Of a stretch of 13,269 bases of DNA, positions 6,831 through 13,269 are shown one piece after another. The position numbers and the translations under genes were made by a program. The first letter of the stretch is position 1, and each line of letters starts with the position of its first letter. The notes under the pieces were generated by a model. That model was given only the letters and a program-made list of their open reading frames with translations, was not told the DNA's origin and searched no databases. The stretch is from NCBI GenBank assembly GCA_905235755.1, contig CAJONA010000019.1, positions 1 through 13,269 on the forward strand, in the 5' to 3' direction. This stretch comes from an uncultured Clostridia bacterium (GTDB lineage Bacteria; Bacillota; Clostridia; Oscillospirales; CAG-272).

Positions 6831-6852
6831 ATTAAGCGGCGTATTAAGCGGC
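6831..6852 (+). repeat. Tandem 10-bp direct repeat in the AI-2E gene leader
   Basis: ATTAAGCGGC occurs exactly at 6831-6840 and 6843-6852, a 12-bp period, about 12 to 33 nt after the predicted transcription start. The placement would suit a repressor operator. Chance is possible because the unit is short. Confidence 0.45.
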
Positions 6853-6877
6853 AATCGATGAAAAGGAGGGGCGAACG

Positions 6878-8695
6878 ATGAAGCTCGATTGGAACAAAAA
6901 GTATACGACAATAGCTATATACATACTTATCGTGCTGGTGTTGGTCGTTTTCAGCGTCTTCTTCTTTATGAATTACGGCGATTTTACGTCGTATTTTTCG
7001 GCGATAATGTCGGCTGTGCGCCCGCTTATATACGGCGCTGTATTAGCATATCTGACGTGGCCGATACTCAAATTTTTTGAAAACAAATTTTTCGCGTTCG
7101 TAACGGGCGACGACAAGATACCGACCGTGCCGCAAAAGCCGCAGATACCGAAAGTCCCGAAAGAACCCAAGAAGCCCGTAAAGCCCGCGTTCTCCGATGA
7201 TATTTCTCCCGACAAGCGCGCGGCGAAAATGCAGCTTTACAATCAGGCGCTCGCCGCATACCGCAGAGAATATCGCGAATACAAGAAAGCGCGCTCCGAA
7301 AAAAATCGCGCCGAAAAGACATGCGCGAGAATCGATAAAAATACACCGCGTATCGAGCGCAAGATAATCCGTGTAACGCTTCGCCATGAACGCATAAACG
7401 CAAAGGCATATTCCGACGGCGCAAAGCGCACGCGCTACGGCGCAAGACGCGCTCTCTCGACGATCATGGCGGAGATCGTCGTACTTATGATAGTGGGCGT
7501 CTTTGTATATCTGGTCGTTCCGCAGCTCTCCGAGGGATACAATGAAATATATACGAAAATGCCGAGCTATATTGCGAGCGTTACGACTTGGCTGAACGAT
7601 CTTGCCGCCCGCTCCGACATTATCGGCAGTGTTGCGAGCAACGCCGTCGAGTCGATAAACACATTCCTCTCCACGATCTACAGCTTGCTTCAAAATATCC
7701 TTCCCGCGCTTGCATCGACGATAAAAAGCGTGGTCATTACGGTGAAGGATCTCTTGATAGGCATATTCTTCTCGATCTATTTCCTGCTCGGCAAAGAACG
7801 TATCGTCGCAAAATTCAAAAAGCTGTTCCGTTCGATATTCTCCGACCGCACGTACATACGCTTGTCGAAGCTGGGACATGATCTGAACAAGAACTTCGGT
7901 TCGTTCATCTCCGCGAAGATCATAGATTCGTTCATAGTGGGCGCGCTGTCATTTTTGATATTGCTTATCTTAAGAGTGCCGTATTATCCGCTCATCTCCG
8001 TTATCATCATGCTCACCAATATCGTACCTATCTTCGGTCCTATCGTGGGCGGTGTCATAGGCGGCGTCATCGTGTTCATCACGAACCCGTCAAAGCTCCT
8101 CATTTTCATAATTTTCGACATTGTCATTCAACAGTTCGACGGCAACGTCCTCGGACCGAAGCTCCTCGGCGCGCGCACAAATACGACGTCTCTCGGAATA
8201 CTTACGGCGCTCACGATACTCTCGTCGTTCTGGGGACTCACGGGACTTCTTATCGCCGTTCCGCTGCTTGCGGTGGTGTATGCGTTCATCAAGGAAACGT
8301 CCGAAAAGCGGCTTGCAAAAAAAGATCTTCCCGTGGATACGGCGGAGTATTACGACGCCGACGATCAAGTGGGGCGCGCTTTGCATGAAGAAGCGCAAAC
8401 AAAGAAAGATCACAAGACGACGCTTCGCCAGTCGCTGTCAAATTCGCGTGCGGGCAATGCGACGCTGAATATCAGGATAGTGTCGGATTTTGTCGACAAG
8501 GTCGACAAAACGGACGAGCTGCGTCAAGCGGAATTCACCGAAAGCGAAGTGGCTTTTGAGGAAGCGCTCGGCAAGGCGGAAGAGAAAGAAACGGCGCTCG
8601 CGGCCGAAACGTCCGAGCCCGTTGCCATCCCCGACGAAATGGATATCACGCCGCCGGAAAATACAGACGATAATATCACGCCGACGGGCGACTGA
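6878..8695 (+). CDS. AI-2E family transporter with large cytoplasmic insertion and acidic tail
   Basis: Multi-spanning membrane protein of the AI-2E (UPF0118/PerM) family. Members have been linked to autoinducer-2 export or Na+/H+ antiport; the substrate here is unknown. The 605 residues exceed the usual 330-400. Hydrophobic segments lie at about 11-31, 42-62, 197-215 and 285-304, with more between 345 and 472. The family signature includes GSFISAKIIDSFIVGALSFL (341-360), NIVPIFGPIVGG and the late VLGPKLLG. Typical members have only a short loop after the second helix. Here residues 74-190 form a hydrophilic insert: a Pro/Lys repeat (81-103, including PQIPKVPKEPKKP) and then a highly charged, probably helical stretch rich in Tyr, Arg and Lys. 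Residues about 475-605 form a charged tail, acidic towards the end. ATG 6878 follows an AAAAGGAGGG ribosome site. A good promoter precedes the gene; the tRNA 38 nt downstream may be co-transcribed. Confidence 0.87.
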   Translation: MKLDWNKKYTTIAIYILIVLVLVVFSVFFFMNYGDFTSYFSAIMSAVRPLIYGAVLAYLTWPILKFFENKFFAFVTGDDKIPTVPQKPQIPKVPKEPKKPVKPAFSDDISPDKRAAKMQLYNQALAAYRREYREYKKARSEKNRAEKTCARIDKNTPRIERKIIRVTLRHERINAKAYSDGAKRTRYGARRALSTIMAEIVVLMIVGVFVYLVVPQLSEGYNEIYTKMPSYIASVTTWLNDLAARSDIIGSVASNAVESINTFLSTIYSLLQNILPALASTIKSVVITVKDLLIGIFFSIYFLLGKERIVAKFKKLFRSIFSDRTYIRLSKLGHDLNKNFGSFISAKIIDSFIVGALSFLILLILRVPYYPLISVIIMLTNIVPIFGPIVGGVIGGVIVFITNPSKLLIFIIFDIVIQQFDGNVLGPKLLGARTNTTSLGILTALTILSSFWGLTGLLIAVPLLAVVYAFIKETSEKRLAKKDLPVDTAEYYDADDQVGRALHEEAQTKKDHKTTLRQSLSNSRAGNATLNIRIVSDFVDKVDKTDELRQAEFTESEVAFEEALGKAEEKETALAAETSEPVAIPDEMDITPPENTDDNITPTGD

Positions 8696-8731
8696 GTTCG
8701 CCCGCCCGCATTTTCGGGCAACGCCCGAAAA
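8686..8731 (+). other. Two hairpins between the AI-2E gene and tRNA-Arg
   Basis: GGGCGA (8686-8691) pairs with TCGCCC (8698-8703), and its loop contains the AI-2E stop codon. TTTTCGGGC (8711-8719) then pairs with GCCCGAAAA (8723-8731) around AAC, ending two nucleotides before the tRNA. Neither is followed by a T tract, so they do not look like terminators. They may protect the mRNA 3' end or mark a processing site. Confidence 0.5.
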
Positions 8732-8733
8732 AT

Positions 8734-8810
8734 GTCTCCGTAGCTCAGCAGGATAGAGCGTTCGCCTCCTAAGCGAAAGGCCGGCGGTTCGAATCCGCCC
8801 GGGGACGCCA
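8734..8810 (+). tRNA. tRNA-Arg (anticodon CCU)
   Basis: A complete 77-nt cloverleaf can be drawn. The acceptor GTCTCCG pairs with CGGGGAC (one U-G). The D arm is GCTC/GAGC with loop AGCAGGATA. The anticodon stem TTCGC/GCGAA encloses CTCCTAA, giving anticodon CCT. A 5-nt variable loop AGGCC and T arm GGCGG-TTCGAAT-CCGCC follow. The discriminator is G, and the CCA end is encoded. It decodes AGG. No clear promoter lies directly upstream, so it may be processed from the AI-2E transcript; a terminator follows. Confidence 0.97.
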
Positions 8811-8813
8811 AAA

Positions 8814-8844
8814 AGATCGCTCACAAAGTGGGCGGTCTTTTTTT
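8814..8844 (+). terminator. Terminator after tRNA-Arg
   Basis: AGATCGCTCA (8814-8823) pairs with TGGGCGGTCT (8829-8838) over 10 bp, including G-U pairs, around loop CAAAG, and leads into T7 (8838-8844). It starts 3 nt after the tRNA CCA. Confidence 0.92.
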
Positions 8845-9048
8845 AATTCTATTACTTGAAGCGCAGATAAAAAGCGTGAAATTTGAAAACAGCAGATAAA
8901 AACGTACTCGCCGTTTTCAATGGCGGCAACAAAGATTTAAATATATATGTCCGATATCGTGTCGTTATGATATCGGGCATTTTATTATTAAAACGACGAT
9001 ATTTTACAAATTCGGCAAAATGACTATGGATTTTTTGAAAAGAATATG
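8845..9048. other. Structured non-coding spacer
   Basis: About 200 nt without a credible gene. It holds two exact 11-bp repeats GCAGATAAAAA (8863-8873 and 8892-8902; starts 29 bp apart) and an inverted repeat TTGAAAAC/GTTTTCAA (8883-8890/8913-8920). A strong hairpin pairs 8947-8958 with 8969-8980 (12 bp, one G-U) and is followed by TTTATTATT. Part of its 5' arm (8954-8966) can instead pair with AACGACGATAT (8992-9002), with a two-base bulge. Function is unknown. Confidence 0.45.
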
Positions 9049-9054
9049 TATAAT
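9049..9054 (+). promoter_or_regulatory. Putative -10 box for the acyltransferase operon
   Basis: A perfect TATAAT lies 36 nt before the chosen ATG at 9091, giving a start near 9061, ahead of GGAG (9077-9080). No good -35 lies 16-18 bp upstream, so an activator or another sigma factor may be needed. A coding start at 9046 would overlap this box. Confidence 0.45.
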
Positions 9055-9090
9055 AATATTTGTAACACGGTGTTTTGGAGAATATGTAAA

Positions 9091-9891
9091 ATGGAACCCA
9101 AAAAAACTTTTTACTACAGCGACGAGCTGAGCGACGATTTTGCCCCGACAAACGGCAAGATCTCTACAAAAAAACTCCCCGACGATTACAGATACATACA
9201 TAAAGATCCTGTTTGGCAGATAATAGCGGCGTTTTTATATCGGCTGTTAGCGACGCCTATCGTATTCATTTTTATGAAACTGGCGTTTTCGCTCAAAATA
9301 AAAAACAAACGCGCGCTCAAAAAGATCAAAGGCGGATATTTTCTTTATGGCAATCACACACAGTCGGCGGCGGACGCGTTCATACCGACGCTCATATCTT
9401 TTCCGAAAAAGGCTAACATAATCACATCCCCCGACGCAGTGTCGATACCCGTATGCAACGTCGTTGTGCCTATGTTCGGCGGAATGCCGCTTCACCAGAC
9501 GATTCGCGGAAAGGTTAAAATGCTCAATGCGATGCGGTACAAGATCGGCAAAAAACAGACCGTTACGATATACCCCGAGGCGCATATCTGGCCGTATTAC
9601 AACAAAATACGTCCGTTTAGCGCAGAATCTTTCGCGTATCCGTACAGAATGAATGTCCCTGCCGTCGGATTTACGGTGACGTACCGCCCAAGAAAAGTTT
9701 TTGAAAAGCTTTATCCGTGCATAACCGTAACGATAAGCGATCCCGTGTACCCGTCGGAGTGCAAGGACTTTTCGGATATGAGGGATAAAATATATAATTT
9801 CATGGTCGAAACAGTCGAGAAAGAAAACAGCTGCGAATACATAAAATACATCAAAAGGAACGACGAAAATGAAAGTAACGATAGTATGTGA
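9091..9891 (+). CDS. PlsC-like 1-acylglycerol-3-phosphate acyltransferase family protein
   Basis: Probable lysophospholipid acyltransferase that transfers an acyl group to a glycerolipid at the inner membrane face. The protein has 266 residues. A hydrophobic segment (about 43-66) precedes the acyltransferase core. Block I is GNHTQSAADAF (87-97), with His89 and Asp95 separated by five residues; canonical PlsC has NHX4D. GGMPLHQ (130-136) fits block II. IYPEAHIWPYY (160-170) followed by KIRPF replaces the usual PEGTRS block III, so this is a divergent subgroup and its acyl acceptor is uncertain. The C-terminus is charged. ATG 9091 is preferred to 9046: GGAG lies 10 nt upstream, and the earlier ATG would fall across the -10 box. 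The downstream glycosyltransferase gene starts inside this one (23-nt overlap), which implies translational coupling and a shared lipid or glycolipid pathway. Confidence 0.83.
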   Translation: MEPKKTFYYSDELSDDFAPTNGKISTKKLPDDYRYIHKDPVWQIIAAFLYRLLATPIVFIFMKLAFSLKIKNKRALKKIKGGYFLYGNHTQSAADAFIPTLISFPKKANIITSPDAVSIPVCNVVVPMFGGMPLHQTIRGKVKMLNAMRYKIGKKQTVTIYPEAHIWPYYNKIRPFSAESFAYPYRMNVPAVGFTVTYRPRKVFEKLYPCITVTISDPVYPSECKDFSDMRDKIYNFMVETVEKENSCEYIKYIKRNDENESNDSM

Positions 9892-11008
9892 TGTGCTTGG
9901 CGAGGAAAACAACGGCACGACCATCGCAACGATGAACCTCATCCGCTCGTTAAAATCGAAAGGTCACGAGGTGCGCGTAATATGTCCCGACGAAAACAGG
10001 CGCGGCGAAGAAGGATTTTATGTTGTCCCGCTGCTGAATCTCGGACCGCTGAATGAATACGTCAGAAAGAACGGAGTCGTGATAGCAAAAGCGGATAAAA
10101 CGGTCATATGCGAGGCGATAGACGGAGTGGATATCGTTCATATAATGATACCGTTTTCCCTCGGACGCAAAGCGGCGAAGATTGCAAAAGAGAAAAATAT
10201 CCCCGTGTCGGCGGGCTTTCACGCGATGGCTGAAAACTTGACGACGCACATTTTTATGAAAAATTTCGGTCTTGTCAACCGTCTGACGTACAGCTACTAT
10301 CACGGAATGTACAAGTATGTCGATGCGATCCATTATCCGACACAGTATCTGTGCGATCTGTATGAGAAGCTTTACGGAAAGACAAACGGATACGTCATAT
10401 CGAACGGCGTTTCGTCCGCCTTTCATAAAATACCGACCGAAAAACCCGAACAGTTCAAGGACAAATTTGTCATTTTGTTCACGGGACGGTATTCCGGCGA
10501 AAAATCTCACGACGTGCTTATCGACGCCGTCGCGCTGTCCGAATACAAAGATAAAATACAGCTTATCTTTGCCGGCGCTGGCCCCAAAAAGGAAAAACTC
10601 GAAAAGCTCTCGCAAAAGCTGCCCGTAAAGCCGGTCTTTGCGTTTTTCTCGCGCGATGATATGATAAAAACAATAAATTACAGCGATCTTTACGTTCATC
10701 CCGCCGAAATAGAGGCGGAGGGCATAGCGTGCCTCGAAGCAATATCTTGCGGACTCGTTCCGGTTATATCGGATTCGCCGCGTTGTGCGACGAAGATGTA
10801 CGCTCTCGACGATATGAACAAGTTCATTTACAACAAGCCTGCCGATCTCGCCAAAAAGATAGATTACTGGATATCGCATCCCGACGAAAAGGCAAAACGG
10901 AGCGCGGAGTACGAAAAATATGCGCAAAACCTCCTTTCGCTTGACGCATGTATGGATAGGATGGAACAGATGCTCACAGAAACGGCGGGAATGGAAGCTC
11001 GATCGTAA
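9869..11008 (+). CDS. GT4 family glycosyltransferase, probably glycolipid-forming
   Basis: Retaining GT-B glycosyltransferase of 379 residues. The N-terminal Rossmann half begins MKVTIVCDVLGEENNGTTIA, where the glycine loop of diacylglycerol glucosyltransferases (NGVATS-like) is NNGTTIAT. GFHAMAEN lies in the acceptor half. The nucleotide-sugar half shows FTGRYSGEKSHDVLIDAV and ends in a good EX7E motif, EAEGIACLE (Glu282 and Glu290), followed by AISCGLVPVI. Related enzymes add glucose to diacylglycerol. No membrane helix is visible, so it is probably peripheral. The start overlaps the acyltransferase gene by 23 nt, and AAAAGGAA (9853-9860) lies 8 nt upstream inside that gene. The pairing suggests that one enzyme prepares the lipid acceptor and the other glycosylates it. 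Donor and acceptor cannot be read from sequence. Confidence 0.85.
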   Translation: MKVTIVCDVLGEENNGTTIATMNLIRSLKSKGHEVRVICPDENRRGEEGFYVVPLLNLGPLNEYVRKNGVVIAKADKTVICEAIDGVDIVHIMIPFSLGRKAAKIAKEKNIPVSAGFHAMAENLTTHIFMKNFGLVNRLTYSYYHGMYKYVDAIHYPTQYLCDLYEKLYGKTNGYVISNGVSSAFHKIPTEKPEQFKDKFVILFTGRYSGEKSHDVLIDAVALSEYKDKIQLIFAGAGPKKEKLEKLSQKLPVKPVFAFFSRDDMIKTINYSDLYVHPAEIEAEGIACLEAISCGLVPVISDSPRCATKMYALDDMNKFIYNKPADLAKKIDYWISHPDEKAKRSAEYEKYAQNLLSLDACMDRMEQMLTETAGMEARS

Positions 11009-11083
11009 GAGAAATATTTAATATCGCATATATTTATGACATACTGCAAAACGGAAAACGACCGTATCGGAAAGGAACACAAA

Positions 11084-12421
11084 ATGGCGCATACAATTGA
11101 AGAATATATCGACCGCGGAGCGTTTTTGTGCAAATGCGGCAAGACGCACGAGCCAAAGATAAAAAAAGCAGTCATCGGAGACGGCGCGCTTGAAAAAGTG
11201 CCGCAAATACTGGCGGAGCTCGGCGGCACGAAGCCGTTCGTCATCTGCGATCCGAACACATACCGCGCGGCGGGCGAGCGCGTCTTGGATATAATCAAAG
11301 GCGCGGGGATGGAGTACGCTCTCTTCACTTTTTCCGAAGGACACCCCGAACCCGATGAAAAAGCTGTCGGCTCCGTCATGCTTCACTATGATTCGAGCTG
11401 TGATATAATTCTCGGCGTAGGTTCGGGAGTTCTGAACGACATAGGCAAGATAATCGCCGATATCGCGCACGCGCCGTATGTCATCGTCGGCACGGCGCCG
11501 TCGATGGACGGATACGCTTCCGGCACGTCGAGCGTCATACGCGACAATTTGAAAGTCAGCGTGAACTCGCACTGCCCCGACGTCGTCGTGGGCGACCTCG
11601 ACGTTCTCTCTCACGCACCGCTTGAAATGCTTCAGTCGGGCATAGGCGACATGATAGCGAAATACATATCCATCGCCGAATGGCGCATCTCAAACATCAT
11701 AAACGGCGAATACTACTGCGCCGACATCGCCGCGATAATAAACGACGCGCTGTTTAAATGCGTCGAAAACGCCGACGGCGTGAAATCTCACGACAAGGAG
11801 GTCTGCCGAGCCGTCATGGAGGGTATGGTCCTCTCGGGCGTGGCTGCGAATTACGCGGGCATATCGCGCCCCGTGTCGGGAATGGAGCATTATTTCTCTC
11901 ACGTGTGGGATATGAGAATGATAGAGTTCGGCCGCCCTGCCGATCTGCACGGCGTGCAGTGCGGCATAGCGACGATAGACGCGATAAAGATATATGACGA
12001 GATAAAAAAGATCACGCCCGACAGAGAAAAAGCGAAAAAATACGTCGAAAGCTTCGATTACGAAAATTGGAAGGCGTTTTTAAGAAAAAACCTCGGGCGC
12101 GGCGCCGAGCAGATGATAAAAAACGAGGAAAAGGAAAAGAAATACGACAAGGCGGCGCACGCCGCGCGCCTTGAAAACATAATCGCACACTGGGACGAGA
12201 TACTCGACATAATAAACGGTCTGCCGTCGCTATGCGAGCTGGAAGCGCTCTTTGAAAAGACGGGTGCGCCGAGAACTGTCGAGGATATCGGCCTCACGAA
12301 AGAGGAAGAACGCATGGCGTTCCTTATGACAAAGGACGTAAGAGACAAATACATCGCGTCGCGGCTGCTTTGGGATCTGGGCGAGCTGGACAGTGTTTGC
12401 GATAAAGTTTTTCCAATATAA
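11084..12421 (+). CDS. egsA: sn-glycerol-1-phosphate dehydrogenase (AraM/EgsA type)
   Basis: Metal-dependent NAD(P)H enzyme of the iron-containing alcohol dehydrogenase superfamily. It reduces dihydroxyacetone phosphate to sn-glycerol-1-phosphate, the stereoisomer used in archaeal lipids and, in Bacillus, in heptaprenylglyceryl phosphate. The protein has 445 residues (B. subtilis AraM is about 394). GVGSGVLNDIGK (111-122) is the nucleotide-binding loop, and TAPSMDGYASGTSS (137-150) is highly characteristic. Predicted metal ligands are Asp189 (GDMIAKY), His269 (GMEHYFSH) and His289 (DLHGVQCG). The N-terminus carries CKCGKTH (16-22), outside the catalytic fold. The C-terminal part, about 305-445, is helical and charged. 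ATG 11084 is chosen because AAAGGA (11071-11076) lies 7 nt upstream; an earlier in-frame ATG at 11036 has no such site. It follows the glycosyltransferase by 75 nt without a terminator and precedes GH2 by 24 nt. Confidence 0.87.
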   Translation: MAHTIEEYIDRGAFLCKCGKTHEPKIKKAVIGDGALEKVPQILAELGGTKPFVICDPNTYRAAGERVLDIIKGAGMEYALFTFSEGHPEPDEKAVGSVMLHYDSSCDIILGVGSGVLNDIGKIIADIAHAPYVIVGTAPSMDGYASGTSSVIRDNLKVSVNSHCPDVVVGDLDVLSHAPLEMLQSGIGDMIAKYISIAEWRISNIINGEYYCADIAAIINDALFKCVENADGVKSHDKEVCRAVMEGMVLSGVAANYAGISRPVSGMEHYFSHVWDMRMIEFGRPADLHGVQCGIATIDAIKIYDEIKKITPDREKAKKYVESFDYENWKAFLRKNLGRGAEQMIKNEEKEKKYDKAAHAARLENIIAHWDEILDIINGLPSLCELEALFEKTGAPRTVEDIGLTKEEERMAFLMTKDVRDKYIASRLLWDLGELDSVCDKVFPI

Positions 12422-12445
12422 TATAAAAGGAAGGCGGATATATTT

Positions 12446-13269
12446 ATGAACATACCGAGACCTGAATACCCAAATCCTCAATTTGAAAGAACGGACTGGA
12501 CAAATCTCAACGGCGAGTGGGACTTTGAGATCGACAATTCAAAGAGCGGCGTCGAACGCGGAATACTCCAAAGACCGCTAACATCGAAAATAACCGTTCC
12601 GTTTTGCCCCGAAAGCAAGCTGTCGGGTATCGGCAACACCGACTTTATGTATTCCGTGTTTTACAGACGCACGTTTACTCTCGGCAAAGAAAACCTCGAA
12701 AACAAGAGAGTTTTTCTGCACGTCGGCGCGTGCGATTTTGAAAGCACGGTGTGGATAAACAAACAACTCGTCGGCAGTCACGTCGGAGGATATGCGCCGT
12801 TTGCTTTTGACATAACGAAATACGTTTCCGTCGGTTTAAATACCGTCGACATACGCGCGACAGACGACACGGCGAGTTTGCTTCAACCGTCCGGCAAGCA
12901 GAGCACGGGATATTTCTCGCGCGGATGCAATTACACGCGCACGACTGGTATATGGCAGACGGTATGGCTCGAATTTACGCCTGTCGAATACATAAAAGAA
13001 ATGAAGATATACCCTGACGTTGACGACTGCTCGGTGACGTTGGCGTTTGAGCTTTGCGGAAAAGGTAAGCTCTCGGCAGTGGCTAAATACGAGGGCGCCG
13101 TTGTCGGCGCGGCGGAGATTTTGTGCGCCGACTTTTGCGCGTCACTCAAAATCGACCTTTCGGAAGCGCACCTTTGGGAGCTTGGCGCGGGACGGCTTTA
13201 CGACCTTGAAATATCGTTCGGAGATGACAAAGTAAAGAGTTATTTCGGACTTCGCAAGGTGTCGCTCGA
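12446..13269 (+). CDS. Glycoside hydrolase family 2 protein (beta-galactosidase-like), 3' truncated by window edge
   Basis: The N-terminal 274 residues of a GH2 enzyme; the frame stays open to the window end. The sugar-binding domain shows NLNGEWDFEI, PFCPESKLSGIG, FYRRTFTL, then HVGACDFESTVWINKQLVG and GGYAPFAFDIT, and closes with YTRTTGIWQTVWLE, all characteristic of LacZ/GH2 N-termini. The start of the Ig-like second domain follows. The TIM-barrel with its catalytic glutamates is beyond the window, so substrate preference (beta-galactoside or other beta-glycoside) is open. No signal peptide is present, so it acts in the cytosol on imported sugars. AAAAGGAAGG (12425-12434) lies 11 nt before the ATG, and the gene begins 24 nt after the G1P dehydrogenase stop, so the two are probably co-transcribed. 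Confidence 0.9.
   Translation, partial: MNIPRPEYPNPQFERTDWTNLNGEWDFEIDNSKSGVERGILQRPLTSKITVPFCPESKLSGIGNTDFMYSVFYRRTFTLGKENLENKRVFLHVGACDFESTVWINKQLVGSHVGGYAPFAFDITKYVSVGLNTVDIRATDDTASLLQPSGKQSTGYFSRGCNYTRTTGIWQTVWLEFTPVEYIKEMKIYPDVDDCSVTLAFELCGKGKLSAVAKYEGAVVGAAEILCADFCASLKIDLSEAHLWELGAGRLYDLEISFGDDKVKSYFGLRKVSL

Noticed and set aside
8438..8824. Two minus-strand ORFs across the tRNA (starting MSDLFGVPGRIRTAG and MASPGGFEPPAFRLG)
   Set aside because: These are the well-known spurious peptides obtained by translating the antisense strand of a tRNA gene. The cloverleaf explains the sequence.
8734..8844. tRNA-Arg as a mobile-element attachment site
   Set aside because: tRNA genes are common integration targets, but I see no integrase, no repeated tRNA 3' end downstream and no change in gene character.
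8852..9201. Minus-strand ORFs of 99 and 65 codons between the tRNA and the acyltransferase
   Set aside because: They overlap the acyltransferase coding start and promoter, show no domain, and have no ribosome site that I can see.
1..13269. CRISPR array, transposase, phage, toxin-antitoxin or restriction genes
   Set aside because: Both strands were read for spaced repeats and for typical motifs; none was found. All sizeable ORFs on the coding strand are accounted for by housekeeping, sporulation, membrane or sugar genes.

Overview
The window reads as chromosomal DNA from an endospore-forming Clostridia-type Firmicute, probably an uncultured anaerobe of moderate GC. Three core sporulation genes (spoIVB, spoIIE, spoIVA) lie in the first 5.5 kb. 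Ribosome binding sites are strong and AGGAGG-like, and terminators are short GC stems flanked by A and T runs. Isoleucine is often coded ATA despite the GC-rich third positions. I cannot name a species.

Layout. Nucleotides 1-712 hold the C-terminal peptidase domain of SpoIVB, closed by a terminator. spoIIE (+) follows and converges on a small lipoprotein gene (-) across a shared bidirectional hairpin. spoIVA and then nadA follow on the minus strand; each has its own terminator, and promoter-like sequences can be seen for both. Nucleotides 6474-6877 form a divergent intergenic region. It holds an apparently long, structured nadA leader on the minus strand and a clear promoter for the plus-strand gene at 6878. 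That gene encodes an AI-2E family membrane protein with an unusually large insertion and an acidic tail. It is followed by two hairpins, tRNA-Arg(CCU) with encoded CCA, and a terminator. After about 200 nt of non-coding DNA comes a four-gene plus-strand run: PlsC-like acyltransferase, GT4 glycosyltransferase, sn-glycerol-1-phosphate dehydrogenase (AraM/EgsA type), and a GH2 beta-galactosidase-like gene cut off by the window end.

How the genes fit together. SpoIIE dephosphorylates SpoIIAA to activate sigma-F. SpoIVA builds the ATP-driven basement layer of the spore coat. SpoIVB signals from forespore to mother cell to activate sigma-K. The three act at different stages and in different compartments, so their closeness is a positional cluster, not one operon. 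nadA begins de novo NAD synthesis, but no nadB or nadC is present here. The acyltransferase and glycosyltransferase overlap by 23 nt and probably act on membrane (glyco)lipids. The downstream G1P dehydrogenase could supply a G1P backbone for lipids, or, as with Bacillus araM, it may simply sit in a sugar-use operon, which the GH2 gene supports. I found no CRISPR array, transposase, phage gene or clear defence system. The most interesting points are the lipid/G1P gene set, the nadA leader, the enlarged AI-2E protein and the structured spacer after the tRNA.
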